A stretch of 64,000 nt of DNA from Aedes albopictus. Its lineage: Eukaryota; Arthropoda; Insecta; Diptera; Culicidae. The stretch spans positions 447,865,204-447,929,203 of the forward strand of contig NC_085138.1 in assembly GCF_035046485.1 (NCBI RefSeq), written 5' to 3'. The position numbers and the translations under genes are program-made. Below the pieces are notes generated by a model. It did not search any database, was not told where the DNA came from, and was given only the letters and a program-made list of their open reading frames with translations. Of this stretch, positions 21,813 through 32,668 are shown piece after piece (the first letter of the stretch is position 1; each line of letters starts with the position of its first letter).

Positions 21813-24800
21813 CGAAGGAATTTTTGAAGTACCTAATAATGGAGGAATTCCAGGAGCAATTTCCGAAAGAAATCTTTTAGATATTTTTTGCGAAACATTC
21901 CTGGAGAAATTCCTGGAAGATTTTCTTGAGGAATCTTTGGAGAAATTCCTGGAGGAATCCATGTTTGCATTCCGGGAGGTATTTCTGAATAAATTCCTGA
22001 AGATTTTTTTGGTGGAATATCTAGAGAAATTCCTGGATGAATTCTTAAAGGAATTTCTGGACAAATATTTAAGGCTTCCTGGAGGAATTTGTAGAGGAAC
22101 TCGTCGAGGAATTTGTGAAGGATTTTTTTGAGTAATTTCTGAAGAAACTCATGGATGGACTCCTGGATGAAGTCCCGAAGAAATTCCTGGAAGAATCCAT
22201 GGAGAAATCCCTAAAGGAATTCTTAGAGAAATACCCAGAAAAGATCCGGGAAAAATCCCTGCTGTAATCCTAGGAGGGATTCCTGAAGGAATCTGTGAAG
22301 GAATTCAAGGATGAATCCCTGGAGAATTCCTAGAGAAATTTCTGGAAGAATCCTTAAAAAAATTTCTGGAGAAATTCCTGAAAAATGAAGGAATTCCTGG
22401 AAAATTTTCAGCAGGACTTCCTGAAGGAATTTTTTAAAAAATTTCTGGAAAAATATTTGCGGCTTCCTGAAGGAATGATTTAAGGAACTCCTCGAGCAAT
22501 TTCTGAAAGATTTCCTAGAGGGATTTTTGAGGAATATCTGAAGAAATTCATTGATGGAATTCCTGGAGAAATTCATGGAGGAATCCCTGGAGAAATTCTT
22601 CGAGGAATTCCTAGAGGAATTCCTGGAACAGTTCCGGGAGAAGTTTTTTCTGGAGAAATCCGTGGATAAACTCTTGGAGGAATACCTAGAGGAATTCTTG
22701 GGGGTATCCATGAAGATTTTTTTTTTTGAGGATTTTCTGGAGCAAAAACTAGAGAATTTTTTATAGTTGTCCCAGGAGAAATTTCTGGAGAGATTCCTGG
22801 AAAAAAACCAGATATTAAAATTCTGTAGAAATCTCTGGAAAAAAATCTCGAGGAATTCCTGGAAGAGTTCCGGGAGAAATTTCCTCAGGATTTTCTGGAG
22901 AAATCCGAGCAGGAATTCCTTAAGGTATCCTTGATGAAAATCCTGTAGGAATCCCTGTAGAAATTCAAGATGGAATTACTGAAGAAATTTTTGAAGGAAT
23001 GAATGGAGGAATTCCTGGAGGAATTCCCGAAAGAATTCTTTGAGGTATTTTTTGCGAAACATTCCTGGAGGAATTCCTGGAGAAATTCCTGGATGATTTT
23101 CTTCATGAATCTCTGGAGAAATTTCTGGAAGAATCCATGTTTGCATTCCGGGAGGTATTTCTGGATAAATTCCTCCAGAATTCAATTCATTTACGAATTC
23201 AATTCATTTACGAATTCAATTCATTTACGAATTCTTAGAGGAATAACTAGAGAAATTCCTGGATGAATTCTTTAGGGCATTTCTGGACAAATATTTGAAG
23301 CTTCCTGGAGGAATGTCTGGAGGAGCTCCTCAAGGAATTGATAAAGGATTTTTTTAGCAATTTCTGAAGAAACTCATGGATGAATTCCCGAAGAAAATTC
23401 GGAGGAATCCATGGAGAAATCTCTGGAGGAATTCCTAGAGAAATTCCCGGAAAAGATCCGGGAAAAAATCTTTTAGAATCTGGTGGAATTAGTCGAGGAA
23501 TTGCTGGAAGAATCCCTGGAGACAATATTAAGGAATTCTGGCAGAAATTCTTAGATAATTTTCTGTAGGAATTCCGGCAGCAATCCCTGGAGGTATTTCA
23601 TGAGGATTCCATGGAAATATCCCTGGAGGAATTGCTAGAAGTGTTTTGGGAGAAATTGATTGAGAATTATGTGGAGGATTCCGTGAAGGATTTCCTGGAA
23701 AAATCCCTGGATGAATGCCTTGAGAAATTTCTGGTGGAATCCATGGAGGTATCCCTGAAGGAATTCTTGGAAGGGTTCCGGGAGACATTCCTTTAAGATT
23801 CTCTGGAGGAATTCTGACAGAAATTCCTAGAGGATTTTCAGGAGTAATTCCTGGAGGTATTTCTGGATGAATTTTTGAAGAAATTCATGAATAAATCGTT
23901 GAAGGAATGGTTCCCTGAAGAAGTCCTTGAGAATTTCCTGTAGAGTTTCCTGGAGGAATCCATTGAAGAATTGCTCCAGAAATTCCAGGAGGAAATCCTG
24001 GAAGAGTTCCGGTAGAAATTCCTTTAGGATTTTCTGGAGGAATCTGTAGAGCAATTCCTTGAAGAATCCCTGGAGGAAATATTGAAGAAATTCTGGCAGA
24101 TATTCCTAGAGGATTTTCTCTAGAAGAAATTTCATGAGGAATCTCTGGAGGAATTCCTGGGGGTTATTCTGGAGGAATTCCTGGAGGTAATTCTGAAGAA
24201 ATTTCTGGAGTATTTAGTGGAGGAATTCCTGGAGGAATTATTTGGGGAAATTCTGGAGAAATATATAAGGCTTCATGGAGAAATTTCTGAAGGAACCCCT
24301 CGAGGAATTTCTGAAGGAATTTCTGGAGGAATTTCTGCAGGATTTTTTTAAAGAATTTTTGAAGAAATTTTTTAACGAATCCCTGCAGGAACTCCTTGAG
24401 AAACTTCAAGAAAAAGTTCTAGAGGAATTCTTTGAGGAATGCATGGAGAAATCCCTGTTGTTTTGGTGAAAATTCCCAGAGGATTTTTTAGAGGAATCCC
24501 TGGAGGAGTTCCTGGTAGAATTTCTGGCGCTCTTCCTAAAGAAATTTCTGAAAGAATTCCCGGAGGAATTTCTGAAGAAATTCATGGATGAATCCTCGGA
24601 GGAATTTCTGAAGAAATGCCTTGAGAATTTCCTGAAGGAATCCATGGGGGAATTTCTCGAGGAATTCTAGGAAGAATTCCTGGAAGAGTTCTGTTAAAAA
24701 ATCATCTAGGATTATCTGGAGGAATGATCAGGATCGAGGATCAATTCTTAGAGAAATCCCTAGAAGAAATATTGTAGGAATTCTGACAGTCATTCCTAAA

Positions 24801-26960
24801 AGAAAATTTCAGGAGGAATCTCTGGAGGAATTATTGGAGTATTTACCAGAGGAATTATTTGAGGAATTTCTGGTGAAGTATATGAGGCTTCCTGGAAAAT
24901 TAATGGAGGAATATCTGAAGGAACTTCTCGAGGAATTTCTGAAGGAATATCTGGAGGAATTTCTGAAAACATTCATTATTGCATCCCTGGAGGAAATGTC
25001 AGGAAAAAATCCTGGAGAAATTCCTAGGGGATTCCGTGGAGAACTCCCGGTGGAATTTCTCGCGGAATCATTCGAGGAACTCCTGGAGGAATTCCTGGAA
25101 GAGTTTCGGGTGAAATTACTTTAGGGTTTTCTGGTGGAGTTCATGGATGAATTTCGGGGAGAAATCCCTGGAGGCATCTCGGAGAAATTTCTGGATAGAT
25201 TTCTGGAATTTCTGGAAGAATGTCTGAAGGAACTACTCGAGCAAATTCTGAAGGAATACCTAAAGGATTTTTTTTTTGGAATATCTGAAAAAAATTATGA
25301 ATGAATTCCTGTAGGAATTCTTGGAAAAATTGCTGGAAAAAATCCTGAAGAAATTCCTGAAGGAATCCGTGGAGGATTTCCTGGACAAATTTCTTTTGGA
25401 ATTCCTCGAGAAATTCTTGGAAGGGTTCCGGGAGACATTCTTGGGGAACTCAGGCAGAAATTCCTAGAGGAGTTGATGGAGGAATTTCAGGAGTTCTTCC
25501 TCGACATATTTCTGAAAGAATTCCTGGTGGAATTTCTGGAGGATTTTTTGTGGAATTTCTGAAAAAAATTCATGGATGGATCTCTCGAAGAATTCCTGAT
25601 GAAATTGTTTGAGAATTTTCTGGAGGAATTCATGGAAGAATCCTTGGAGAAATTTCTTGAGGAAAACCTGGAAGAATTCCGTGAAAAATTCCTTTAGCAT
25701 GTTATGGAGGCATCCTTGGAGGAAATATTGGGGGAACTCTGACAGGCAGACATTCAGGTTTTTCCTAGAAAAATGTCAGGAGGGATCTCTGGAGGAATTT
25801 TAGGAGTATTTACTGGAGGAATTCCTGGAGGATTTATTTGAGGAATTTCTGGAGAAATATATGAGGCTTCCTGGAGATATGTCTGAAAGAACTCCTCAAG
25901 GAATTTCTGAAGGAATTCCTGAAGGAATTTGTGGAAGAAGTTTATGAGGAATTTCTGAAGAAATTCAGTAATGAATACCAGAAACTCCTGAAGAAATTTC
26001 TGAAAAAAAATCTAAAGAAATTCCTGGAGGGTTTCCTGTAGGTATTCCTGGAAGAGTTTTTGAAGAAATTCCTCTAGGATTTTCTGCAGGAATCCGTGGA
26101 GGAATTCCTGAAAGATATCACTAGTTTCATATTGGAGGAATTTCTAAAGAAATGTTTGAAGGAACCCCTCGAGGAGTTTCTAAAGGAATATCTGGAGGTA
26201 TTTCTGAAGAAATTCATTATTGAATCCCTGGAGGAATTCCTGAAAAAAAATATCCTGGAGAAATTACTGGAGGAATCTGTGGAGGATTTCCTGTAGAGAT
26301 TCCTCGCACAAATTTTGGAAGAGTTCCGGGAGACATTCTTTTAGGATTCTCTGGAGAAATTCTGGCAGAAATTCCTAGAGGATTTTCTGGAGAAATCCCT
26401 GGAGGAATTTCATGAGGAATTCTTGGAGGAATTTTTTTGGAGGAATTCCTGTAGGAATTTTTGGTGTTATTTTTCGAGAAATTTCTTAAGGAATTTCTAG
26501 AGGAATTTGTTGAGGAATTTAAGAAGGATTTTTTGAAATAATTCATGGATTCAGGAATTCCTGAAGAAATTCGTTGAGAATTTCCTGGATAATTTTCTGA
26601 AGAAACTCCTGGTGGAATTTCTCGAGGAATTCCAGGAAGATATTCTTCAGAGACTCCTTTAGAATTTTCTGGGGGATTCCGTGGAGCAATTCGTAGAGGA
26701 ATCCCTGGAGGAAATATTGGGGAAATTCTGGCAGACATTCCTAGAGGATTTTTCCTGAAAGAAATTTCAGGAGGAATTCCTGGAGGTAATTTTGGAAGAA
26801 CTCATTGAGTATATACTGGAGGAATTCCTGGAGAAATATTTGAGATTTCCTGGAGAAAGTTCTGAAGGAATTATTGGATGTTTTTTTGGAGGAATTCCTG
26901 GAGGAATCATGCACGAATCTTTGGAGAAATCCTGGAGGAATAGGGTATATGGATCATTCC
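21813..26960. repeat. Degenerate 12-bp array, part 2, with higher-order structure
   Basis: This continues 19935-21456. Longer blocks recur: ctgctgtaatcctaggagg at about 21071 and 22260, catgtttgcattccgggagg at about 21960 and 23133, and the ggcttcct anchor at 24886, 25865 and 26843 (about 980 bp apart). The array therefore grew by duplication of 1.0-1.2-kb blocks as well as of the 12-bp unit. All open frames here are attributed to the repeat. Confidence 0.88.
23178..23234. repeat. 17-bp tandem repeat, three units
   Basis: gaattcaattcatttac occurs three times without a mismatch, followed by gaattc. It is a local expansion that adds 51 bp to one higher-order unit of the surrounding array. Confidence 0.9.
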
Positions 26961-28331
26961 TTGGCCTAATTTGCAAACCGCCTTGACAATTTTGACCATA
27001 ACTCATGAATTAATAGCACTAGAAATAATATGTTGACCCTATTACGCACTCTAGGCAATGCATGTTTCACCAATTGGAAGTAAACTAACGTAAATATTCA
27101 AGAATTTACTTAACTAAGTTGAAAAGATTCGATGTGATGGTATGCAACGTTGGTCTATGGTACATAAATTGGCCTATTAGTGGATACAACGTTGGCCTAT
27201 TGCTTTCCATGCACTAGAACCACTAATTATCTCATTTTTTCAATATTTCTGCTGAGGTATTATCTCTGTTTGTTCACCAATCATACTTTCAAATTTTTTC
27301 GGAGCCAAATTTTCAAAAAAAAACTATAAATAAATCACTTAAACTAAAGTTCTTTCTTTTTAGTAACGAAAACAATGCAACCCGATTATTGTGTTATATT
27401 TTTACAGTCACCGCACACAAAATCTATCTTTCTGTTCGTTCTTTCTGGTTCTTACGCAAGCAATGTTGTTGGCGTCACTTTACTGATGGGCCAAGATTTG
27501 GGTACATAGTGAAAAAAATGTCCTCAATATTCGGCCCACATATAATTTGTAAAATAGTTATTATTCGTTAAAATCAAACATACAAATTCAAAATTGCATC
27601 TTTGACCGTCGCATCAAATGTTCAGTTATTGAAAAGGCAATTCGAAATATTCCAGAATCATGCCATTTATGATCATGTGTGTAGACTACCCACTAAGTCG
27701 AAGAATCATGGCGTCTACAAAAGCTAAACAAAGTGACATTTTCATACAATTTCAGTACTCCAAAGTGCTAAAATTGAAACGAAATGTTACAGGTGTTTGG
27801 GGCAAAGCTTTTCCGATATCCAGTTCGGCGTGTTTGTTTGAGTTTTTGGTTAACGTTAAGATAGGCCGAACGAGGGGACTATGCCAACGAAGCATCCCGA
27901 TACCCTATCTGTAGATTGCAACAAGGATTCCGATCAAAATGTTCTATCTAGGAATTCTGACATTCTCCAATTCTAGGATCACTAATTGTCCAGGATCAAA
28001 ATTCTTTCACAACGCCAATATTTTTTTTCTATAATTGATAAGGTTCTCAATATTCTCCATTGTATTTGATACGTTCATAAAATTTTATAAGAGTCGAGAT
28101 AATGATTTCATATTAAAGTTTCGTAATGCCTTGAAATCATCACCATCCGAAGCCTTCTCCAGAATCCCAATATGAAGTACTTGGCGATGTTAGCACCACA
28201 ACATGTTGAAACCCCTACTTGGGAATTCATATTGCGTGTAACACCATAATTCTATTTTGCACCATGATCATACATATATTGCACCATAATTATGGTGCCC
28301 CCCCTAAGCAAGAACCCTGCGCACGCTAGTG
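26961..28331. other. Unassigned noncoding part of block K
   Basis: It has no array words and no convincing frame. Short frames at 27389-27571 and 27660-27914 have no recognisable domain. Near the right end the words gcaccataattatggtg and tgcaccatgatca link it to the gcaccat satellite at the left of the block. Confidence 0.4.
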
Positions 28332-28359
28332 AAACTGGTTAGAATCGTGAGAGAATACC

Positions 28360-28560
28360 CATCAGAGAGTGGGCAGTAGGCGTTGCCGCGTGCAGTCGCG
28401 TTTTGAGCTGCTCGTCACATTTCATTCGCGTTCGCCAGTTTTTTTTTTGTCTTTTTCGCGATTCGGCGGACGGTTCGGCCGGTGCTACGCCATCCGGATA
28501 GTTCTTCCGCGAGTGAAAAAGTGTATGTTCTGATTTGATTTTAATGGAAAGTGGTTTAAT
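28360..28560 (+). promoter_or_regulatory. Possible promoter / 5' UTR, plus strand
   Basis: The segment catcagagagtgggcagtag contains a TCAG-type initiator-like word. GC-richer sequence follows, resembling an insect 5' UTR (gcgttttgagctgctcgtca). No downstream coding frame is secure. This is an impression from composition and one short motif only. Confidence 0.2.
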
Positions 28561-29377
28561 GAAAGAAGAGAATTGTGAAGGATTGTGAATTTAGACCCGC
28601 GTTGCTAGCTGTTCAGCTGGGTACGCTACACACTACCCCATCCGGAGGGTACGTGATTGCATGCCGCTGCTCGGGGTTTGCAAACGGTGCCGGAAATCGG
28701 TTCGAGAGTGTCGAAATTTGTCGTCGTATCCGCGATTGCCATCCGGTAGTTTGTCGGTCGTGAAATGATTGTGGTGACTTTGGATGACTCCTGATTTTTT
28801 GTGTTTTTGTTGACGTCTGGTTGATGTGACACACCATAAGTGATGCGGGATTGGTACCAGAAAACAGTGTTATCTCATATCCGATTCTATGAGCGTTGTA
28901 GCGACGTTTGTTCAACAATAGATGACAGATGCTTGCGTGACGGAGGAACGGCGAGGAACAATCCTGACTGCGCTGTTACGACGTTTCCATGGAGGTGGCA
29001 GCGCTACCTTGGATGGTTTTCGGTGAGATTGTTCTGATCATTACTACTACGAATGGAACTAAATACGTGCCAGTTTCGAAGATTACCTTTGAAGCAGGAA
29101 GTGTGTTTGCAATAGCATTATCCATTTGATAACGGCATTGTACACATGCGGGGCTTGTTGTAAGTGAAAGTGACCTCGGAATGGACGTGAGTAACCAGAC
29201 ATTCTGAAACGGGTCACTGGATCCCAACAGAGCTATCACCTTTCAACTCCCGGGCTAAAGATGAATTCAGATTGTAGTGTGAAATTCAGTAAAAATCATA
29301 CATACAACTGCAGACATCTTTCTTCCATAATACCACTGCCGGACATTGGGAGTTGAATTGTATATACACACACACAC
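28561..29377. other. GC-richer non-repetitive region, no secure gene
   Basis: Unlike most of the window it contains no array or MITE. GT-type splice donor-like words occur on the plus strand (ggtgagatt near 29020, gtaagtgaa near 29160). The reading frames are short and overlap each other on both strands. A (ca)n run at about 29364-29377 precedes the duplicated fragment. Confidence 0.35.
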
Positions 29378-29640
29378 AAACTGGTTAGAATCGTGAGAAA
29401 ATCCAGCATAATTATGCTGAAAAATATCGCTGAAACTGTGCATGCGTCTAATATGTGTTACTTTAATAATTTACAGTTCAGCATTTGGGTACCTCGCACC
29501 TATTAGATATTATTCGCTTAAAATACTTACCGCACTCCACTCGAGTAGCTGTAGCTGATCCAATCCGGTGAGGTGGTCGAAACATAGTAGGCTGCTGCTG
29601 TGGCGTTTGCCCGCGCGTGGGCGTCGCTATCTTTGATTAT
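29378..29640 (-). repeat. Exon/intron fragment, reference copy of a 262-bp duplication
   Basis: It is nearly identical to 16855-17116. On the minus strand it contains the end of a putative coding exon, the GTAAGT donor (complement at 29525-29530), about 150 bp of AT-rich intron-like sequence and a gattctaaccag acceptor-like end. A 20-bp piece of the acceptor region is also present at 28332-28351. Confidence 0.8.
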
Positions 29641-29673
29641 TATCGACCCACTCAGCTTGTCGTCGGCTACCAT
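29531..29673 (-). CDS. Putative first coding exon of an unrecognised host gene
   Basis: Read on the minus strand, ATG at 29673 opens 47 codons plus 2 nt. The frame starts MVADDKLSGS, has an Ala-rich stretch (ATAAAYYV) and ends WISYSYSSGV. It then meets an exact GTAAGT splice donor. Third positions are mostly G or C, unlike the surrounding DNA. I recognise no domain. The next exon is not identified: after the acceptor-like ctaaccag at 29378 the frame runs about 30 codons of low-complexity sequence to a stop. A chance frame is possible. Confidence 0.4.
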
Positions 29674-30311
29674 GCTGCTCTCTGGGGAGCTGTTTTTGTT
29701 CCTAGGTACCACCCAGCCCACTTACCTATTGCCGCCGCCGCCGCCGCTACATTTTGGTACCCCCACGTGCAAAACAAAATGATATTTACATTCCACGAAC
29801 TTTCCGAACGCAGTTCTAAACAGAAAATCATAAAACTTGGAAGCCGATCTTCACCACTGACTGCAACAGGGGGAGGGGCGGGGCGGTCGTTAAATGGAAC
29901 CGCCGCGCCGGTAATATGTAAATTGACAATACCCAGTGGGGAAATCGGAGAGAAAGAGAGAGCTGGATCTGAGTGTGTGTGTGTAGGTGGGTTGATTTGT
30001 CGTGGAATTGACAACGGTGCTGCTGCCAGTGCCCATACCTAATGGTGTTATGGCGTTAGAAAACTTGCCGACAGCGGAAATTCCATTGGACGCACGCACC
30101 GTATCCGTTTCCCGTTTTGCGTCTCCAACCAGAGTTTCTGGATACCGGCAGAAGACATAACACCCGCCGGGTTGTGCTGAGGGGGAATCGGAGTAAAACG
30201 CACAATACAACGATTCCCATAAATATCTAGTTCGTTTCGGTGTAGAAATGATAGTAGGCCATCCGATCTAGTATGCAAGTCATTCGTGTTTTACAATGAA
30301 TAATGCAACAT
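29674..30311. other. Noncoding region upstream of the putative exon
   Basis: It contains a (GCC)n run near 29730-29748, which reads as poly-Ala on the minus strand and is followed there by a second donor-like aataggtaagt. A minus-strand frame at 29667-30014 spans this but has no domain. It might include 5' UTR sequence. Confidence 0.3.
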
Positions 30312-30592
30312 TCTTCTTCTTCTTTGTCTTGGCGTAACGTCCCAACTATGACAAAGTCTGCTTCTCAGCTAAGTGTTCTATGAGCTTTAACGGTTTTTAA
30401 CTGAAAGTTTCCTCCGCTAATGACCATCTTGCGTGTGCAAATCGTGAGGCAGACACGAAGATACTTTATGTCCAAGGATGCCAAGGAATTTTTCTTTACG
30501 AAAAGTTCATGGTTCGAGCGGGAATCGAACACATCACCCTCAGCATGATCTTGCGGAATGTCCACGGCTTTACAGCTGTGATAGGGGCCCTG
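30312..30592 (-). mobile_element. tRNA-derived SINE, family 2
   Basis: Read on the minus strand it starts at a tRNA-like head with the B-box-like gttcgattcccg and ends in (gaa)n next to 30312. It shares the blocks gaagcagactttgtc, catagaacacttagct and aagtatcttcgtg with the better preserved copy at 54102-54383. The flanking duplication is not clear. Confidence 0.78.
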
Positions 30593-31157
30593 AATAATGA
30601 CTGCATATTTTATTGCAAATTTGAAGAAAATTTTAATTTTAAAGCAGATTAAAAAGCTACCGTAGATGTACTGTCAAACTACTAATTTTCAGGTGTGTCG
30701 ACAGAATAATTCAGCGGTTTACAGAATTCACAAGCATAGTTTTTCTCAACAGAAATGCGTTTTACGCTGATTTCCCGTGAAGTGAAGTAGCGAGGCCTTG
30801 TCTATATTAGCACGCTTCCCGCCATCATTAGTAGATGTGCGATTTTAGTCAATACTGTAACTGCCTTCCGTTTTTACAGGGAAATCTAAACGAGCGCATC
30901 CGACAGCCGGTTTCGCAAAACTGTAAGCTAGATACTCACTGGAAAAAGAATGACGTAATTTTTGATTGTTAATTGGAATTTACATATACACTTGATACAA
31001 TGCAGAGTAATAAAACTTTGTTCAGCTTATGTTTAGTGAGTGTTTGGTTAGCAGAAATCTAAATTGATTCTGCTCATGTGGGGGTAAGTTGTTTAGATCG
31101 GGGTTTTTCAAACCATCATCATATGACAGATAAGGACATTTCGACACTGATTCTTCA
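30593..31157. other. AT-rich noncoding region, nothing recognised
   Basis: No frame, repeat or inverted structure of note was found. Confidence 0.35.
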
Positions 31158-31383
31158 TTAGGGCCTAACTGAAATTTTCGATTTCTCTTCATCGATCCTC
31201 TCTTTGTGTTATTACAGAATGTGAATTGAGTTTTCCCAAAATTTTTTGATTGAAATGCGAAGGAGATGACTACATATTGCTATAGAAACAAAAAGAATAA
31301 TAATTTTGTTCGATTTGATCAAGTAATTATCGAAAGAGAGAGTCGACGAAGAGAAATCGATCAAGTCAGTTAGGCCCTTATGA
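31158..31383. mobile_element. MITE with agggcctaact ends
   Basis: The left end ttagggcctaactga and the inverted right end tcagttaggcccttat are inverted. The arms continue for about 50 bp with the cgatttctcttc block mirrored. A single copy is present. Confidence 0.65.
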
Positions 31384-31684
31384 AACATCATTGTCGATTT
31401 TTCAAGTTTGCCAATCAATCGATGAATGAACGTCTTTGTTGTCAACAGTAGCTCCAACTAAATGTTTTGCCCGGGTATCTTGGCGCGACGACGTCGTCCA
31501 CGGTTACCATGCCAACGTGCGACTCGCGATCGAAGCATGCGAGCAGAAATTCAAACTGGAGAAAATTTTCAACTGAACCAGACGCGTGCTTTCAGCTAGT
31601 GCTTATTGTAAAACTAAATTATAGAGTTAAATTGTTAGATTAAATAAAGTAATATTAGAAATTATTATAAGAAAAATATTTTAA
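31384..31684. other. Short non-repetitive segment, no gene seen
   Basis: It has a GC-richer part near 31460-31560 (cgcgacgacgtcgtccacgg) and an AT-rich part next to the SINE. Nothing was identified. Confidence 0.35.
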
Positions 31685-31693
31685 TTCAAGTTC

Positions 31694-31960
31694 TTCTTCT
31701 TCTTCTTTATGGCTCGACGTTCGCATTGGAACTTGGCCTGCCTCGCTTCAACTTATAGTTCTTTTGAGCACTTCCACAATTATTCATTGAAGGGCTTTCT
31801 TTGCCTGCCATTGCATGAATTTGTACATTGTGTGGCAAGTACATTAATACGCTATGCCCAGGGGGTCGAGAAAATTTTCCCGACCGGAACGGGAATCGAA
31901 CCCACCGTCTCCGAATTGGCGATCCATAGCCTTAACCGCTAGGCTAACTGGAGACCCCAG
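31694..31960 (-). mobile_element. tRNA-derived SINE, family 3
   Basis: On the minus strand the head reads gtctccagttagcctagcgg with gggttcgattcccg as B box. The 3' end is (gaa)n at 31694. A 9-bp duplication, ttcaagttc, flanks it (31685-31693 and 31961-31969). It is a different family from 30312 and 54102, although the 3' ends share the ttcttctt tail. Confidence 0.85.
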
Positions 31961-32355
31961 TTCAAGTTCAAGTTACTAGTGGAAAATTTTGAGGCATCGG
32001 TTTTTGAGCAGTTCAGGTGAGTGCTGACCGAGGCCCCCGCATAGTGGCCTTATTGAAAGATCGGTAAAGAGTTGGAGAGTATCGTGAAGTAGTAGAAAAT
32101 GTTTACAATAGCCTTAAAAAACTGATCCGAAATACAAGTACATTTCGAGTCACGAATCAAACCAGTATTCAAAAACATATGTAAAATTGATATTATTGTT
32201 ATTTTATTTGCATGAAGCAGTCTTGCAGCCAGAAATCTCTATAAGGGATCGACCCAAAATTACGTTACACATAAACTTTATACATATACAGCCATTCCAG
32301 AAAATCTTTATACTGAATCTCCGAATGCCATGAAACATGGTGGGTTTATAATTCA

Positions 32356-32557
32356 TTTTAATAAGGCAATTAATGAGACAGATGCAATCACCTATTTTTT
32401 TTTTGTTTACGATGTATTTTTGACATCCGATGATTGGGGTGATAGTTGAACACAAAGGAAATTGTTAAGCGCCGACGACACTTGACGAAACGTTGTTAAG
32501 TTGTACTCACACTGTGTTTACTCGCAAAAAGTCGTCATGGATTGCCTTATTAAAACT
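32356..32557. mobile_element. MITE with ttttaataaggcaat ends
   Basis: The left end ttttaataaggcaattaatg and the inverted right end catggattgccttattaaaa match over about 20 bp. The interior contains a poly-T run and is noncoding. Confidence 0.6.
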
Positions 32558-32668
32558 GTTTTTTCATCATTAGAGTGGAAATTTTATAATAGGGTGGTCT
32601 GAGAAATCAAAGTTTTTCAAAACCAAACATTTTAATATAAATCATAAGTTTAGAACCAGTAGGCTATA

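Larger units (their letters stand above)
17117..28331. mobile_element. 11.2-kb block K with inverted ends, carrying satellite arrays
   Basis: The left end cactagcgtgcacagggg (17117) and the reverse complement of the right end, cactagcgtgcgcaggg, match. Subterminal G/C runs and gcaccat words lie near both ends. The interior consists of the gcaccat higher-order repeat, the 12-bp array with MITE F copy 2, and about 1.4 kb of unassigned sequence. No transposase and no target duplication were found, so treatment as a single non-autonomous element is an inference. Confidence 0.5.

Noticed and set aside
27389..27914. Two short plus-strand frames in block K
   Set aside because: No domain, no splice sites of note, and codon use like the AT-rich background.
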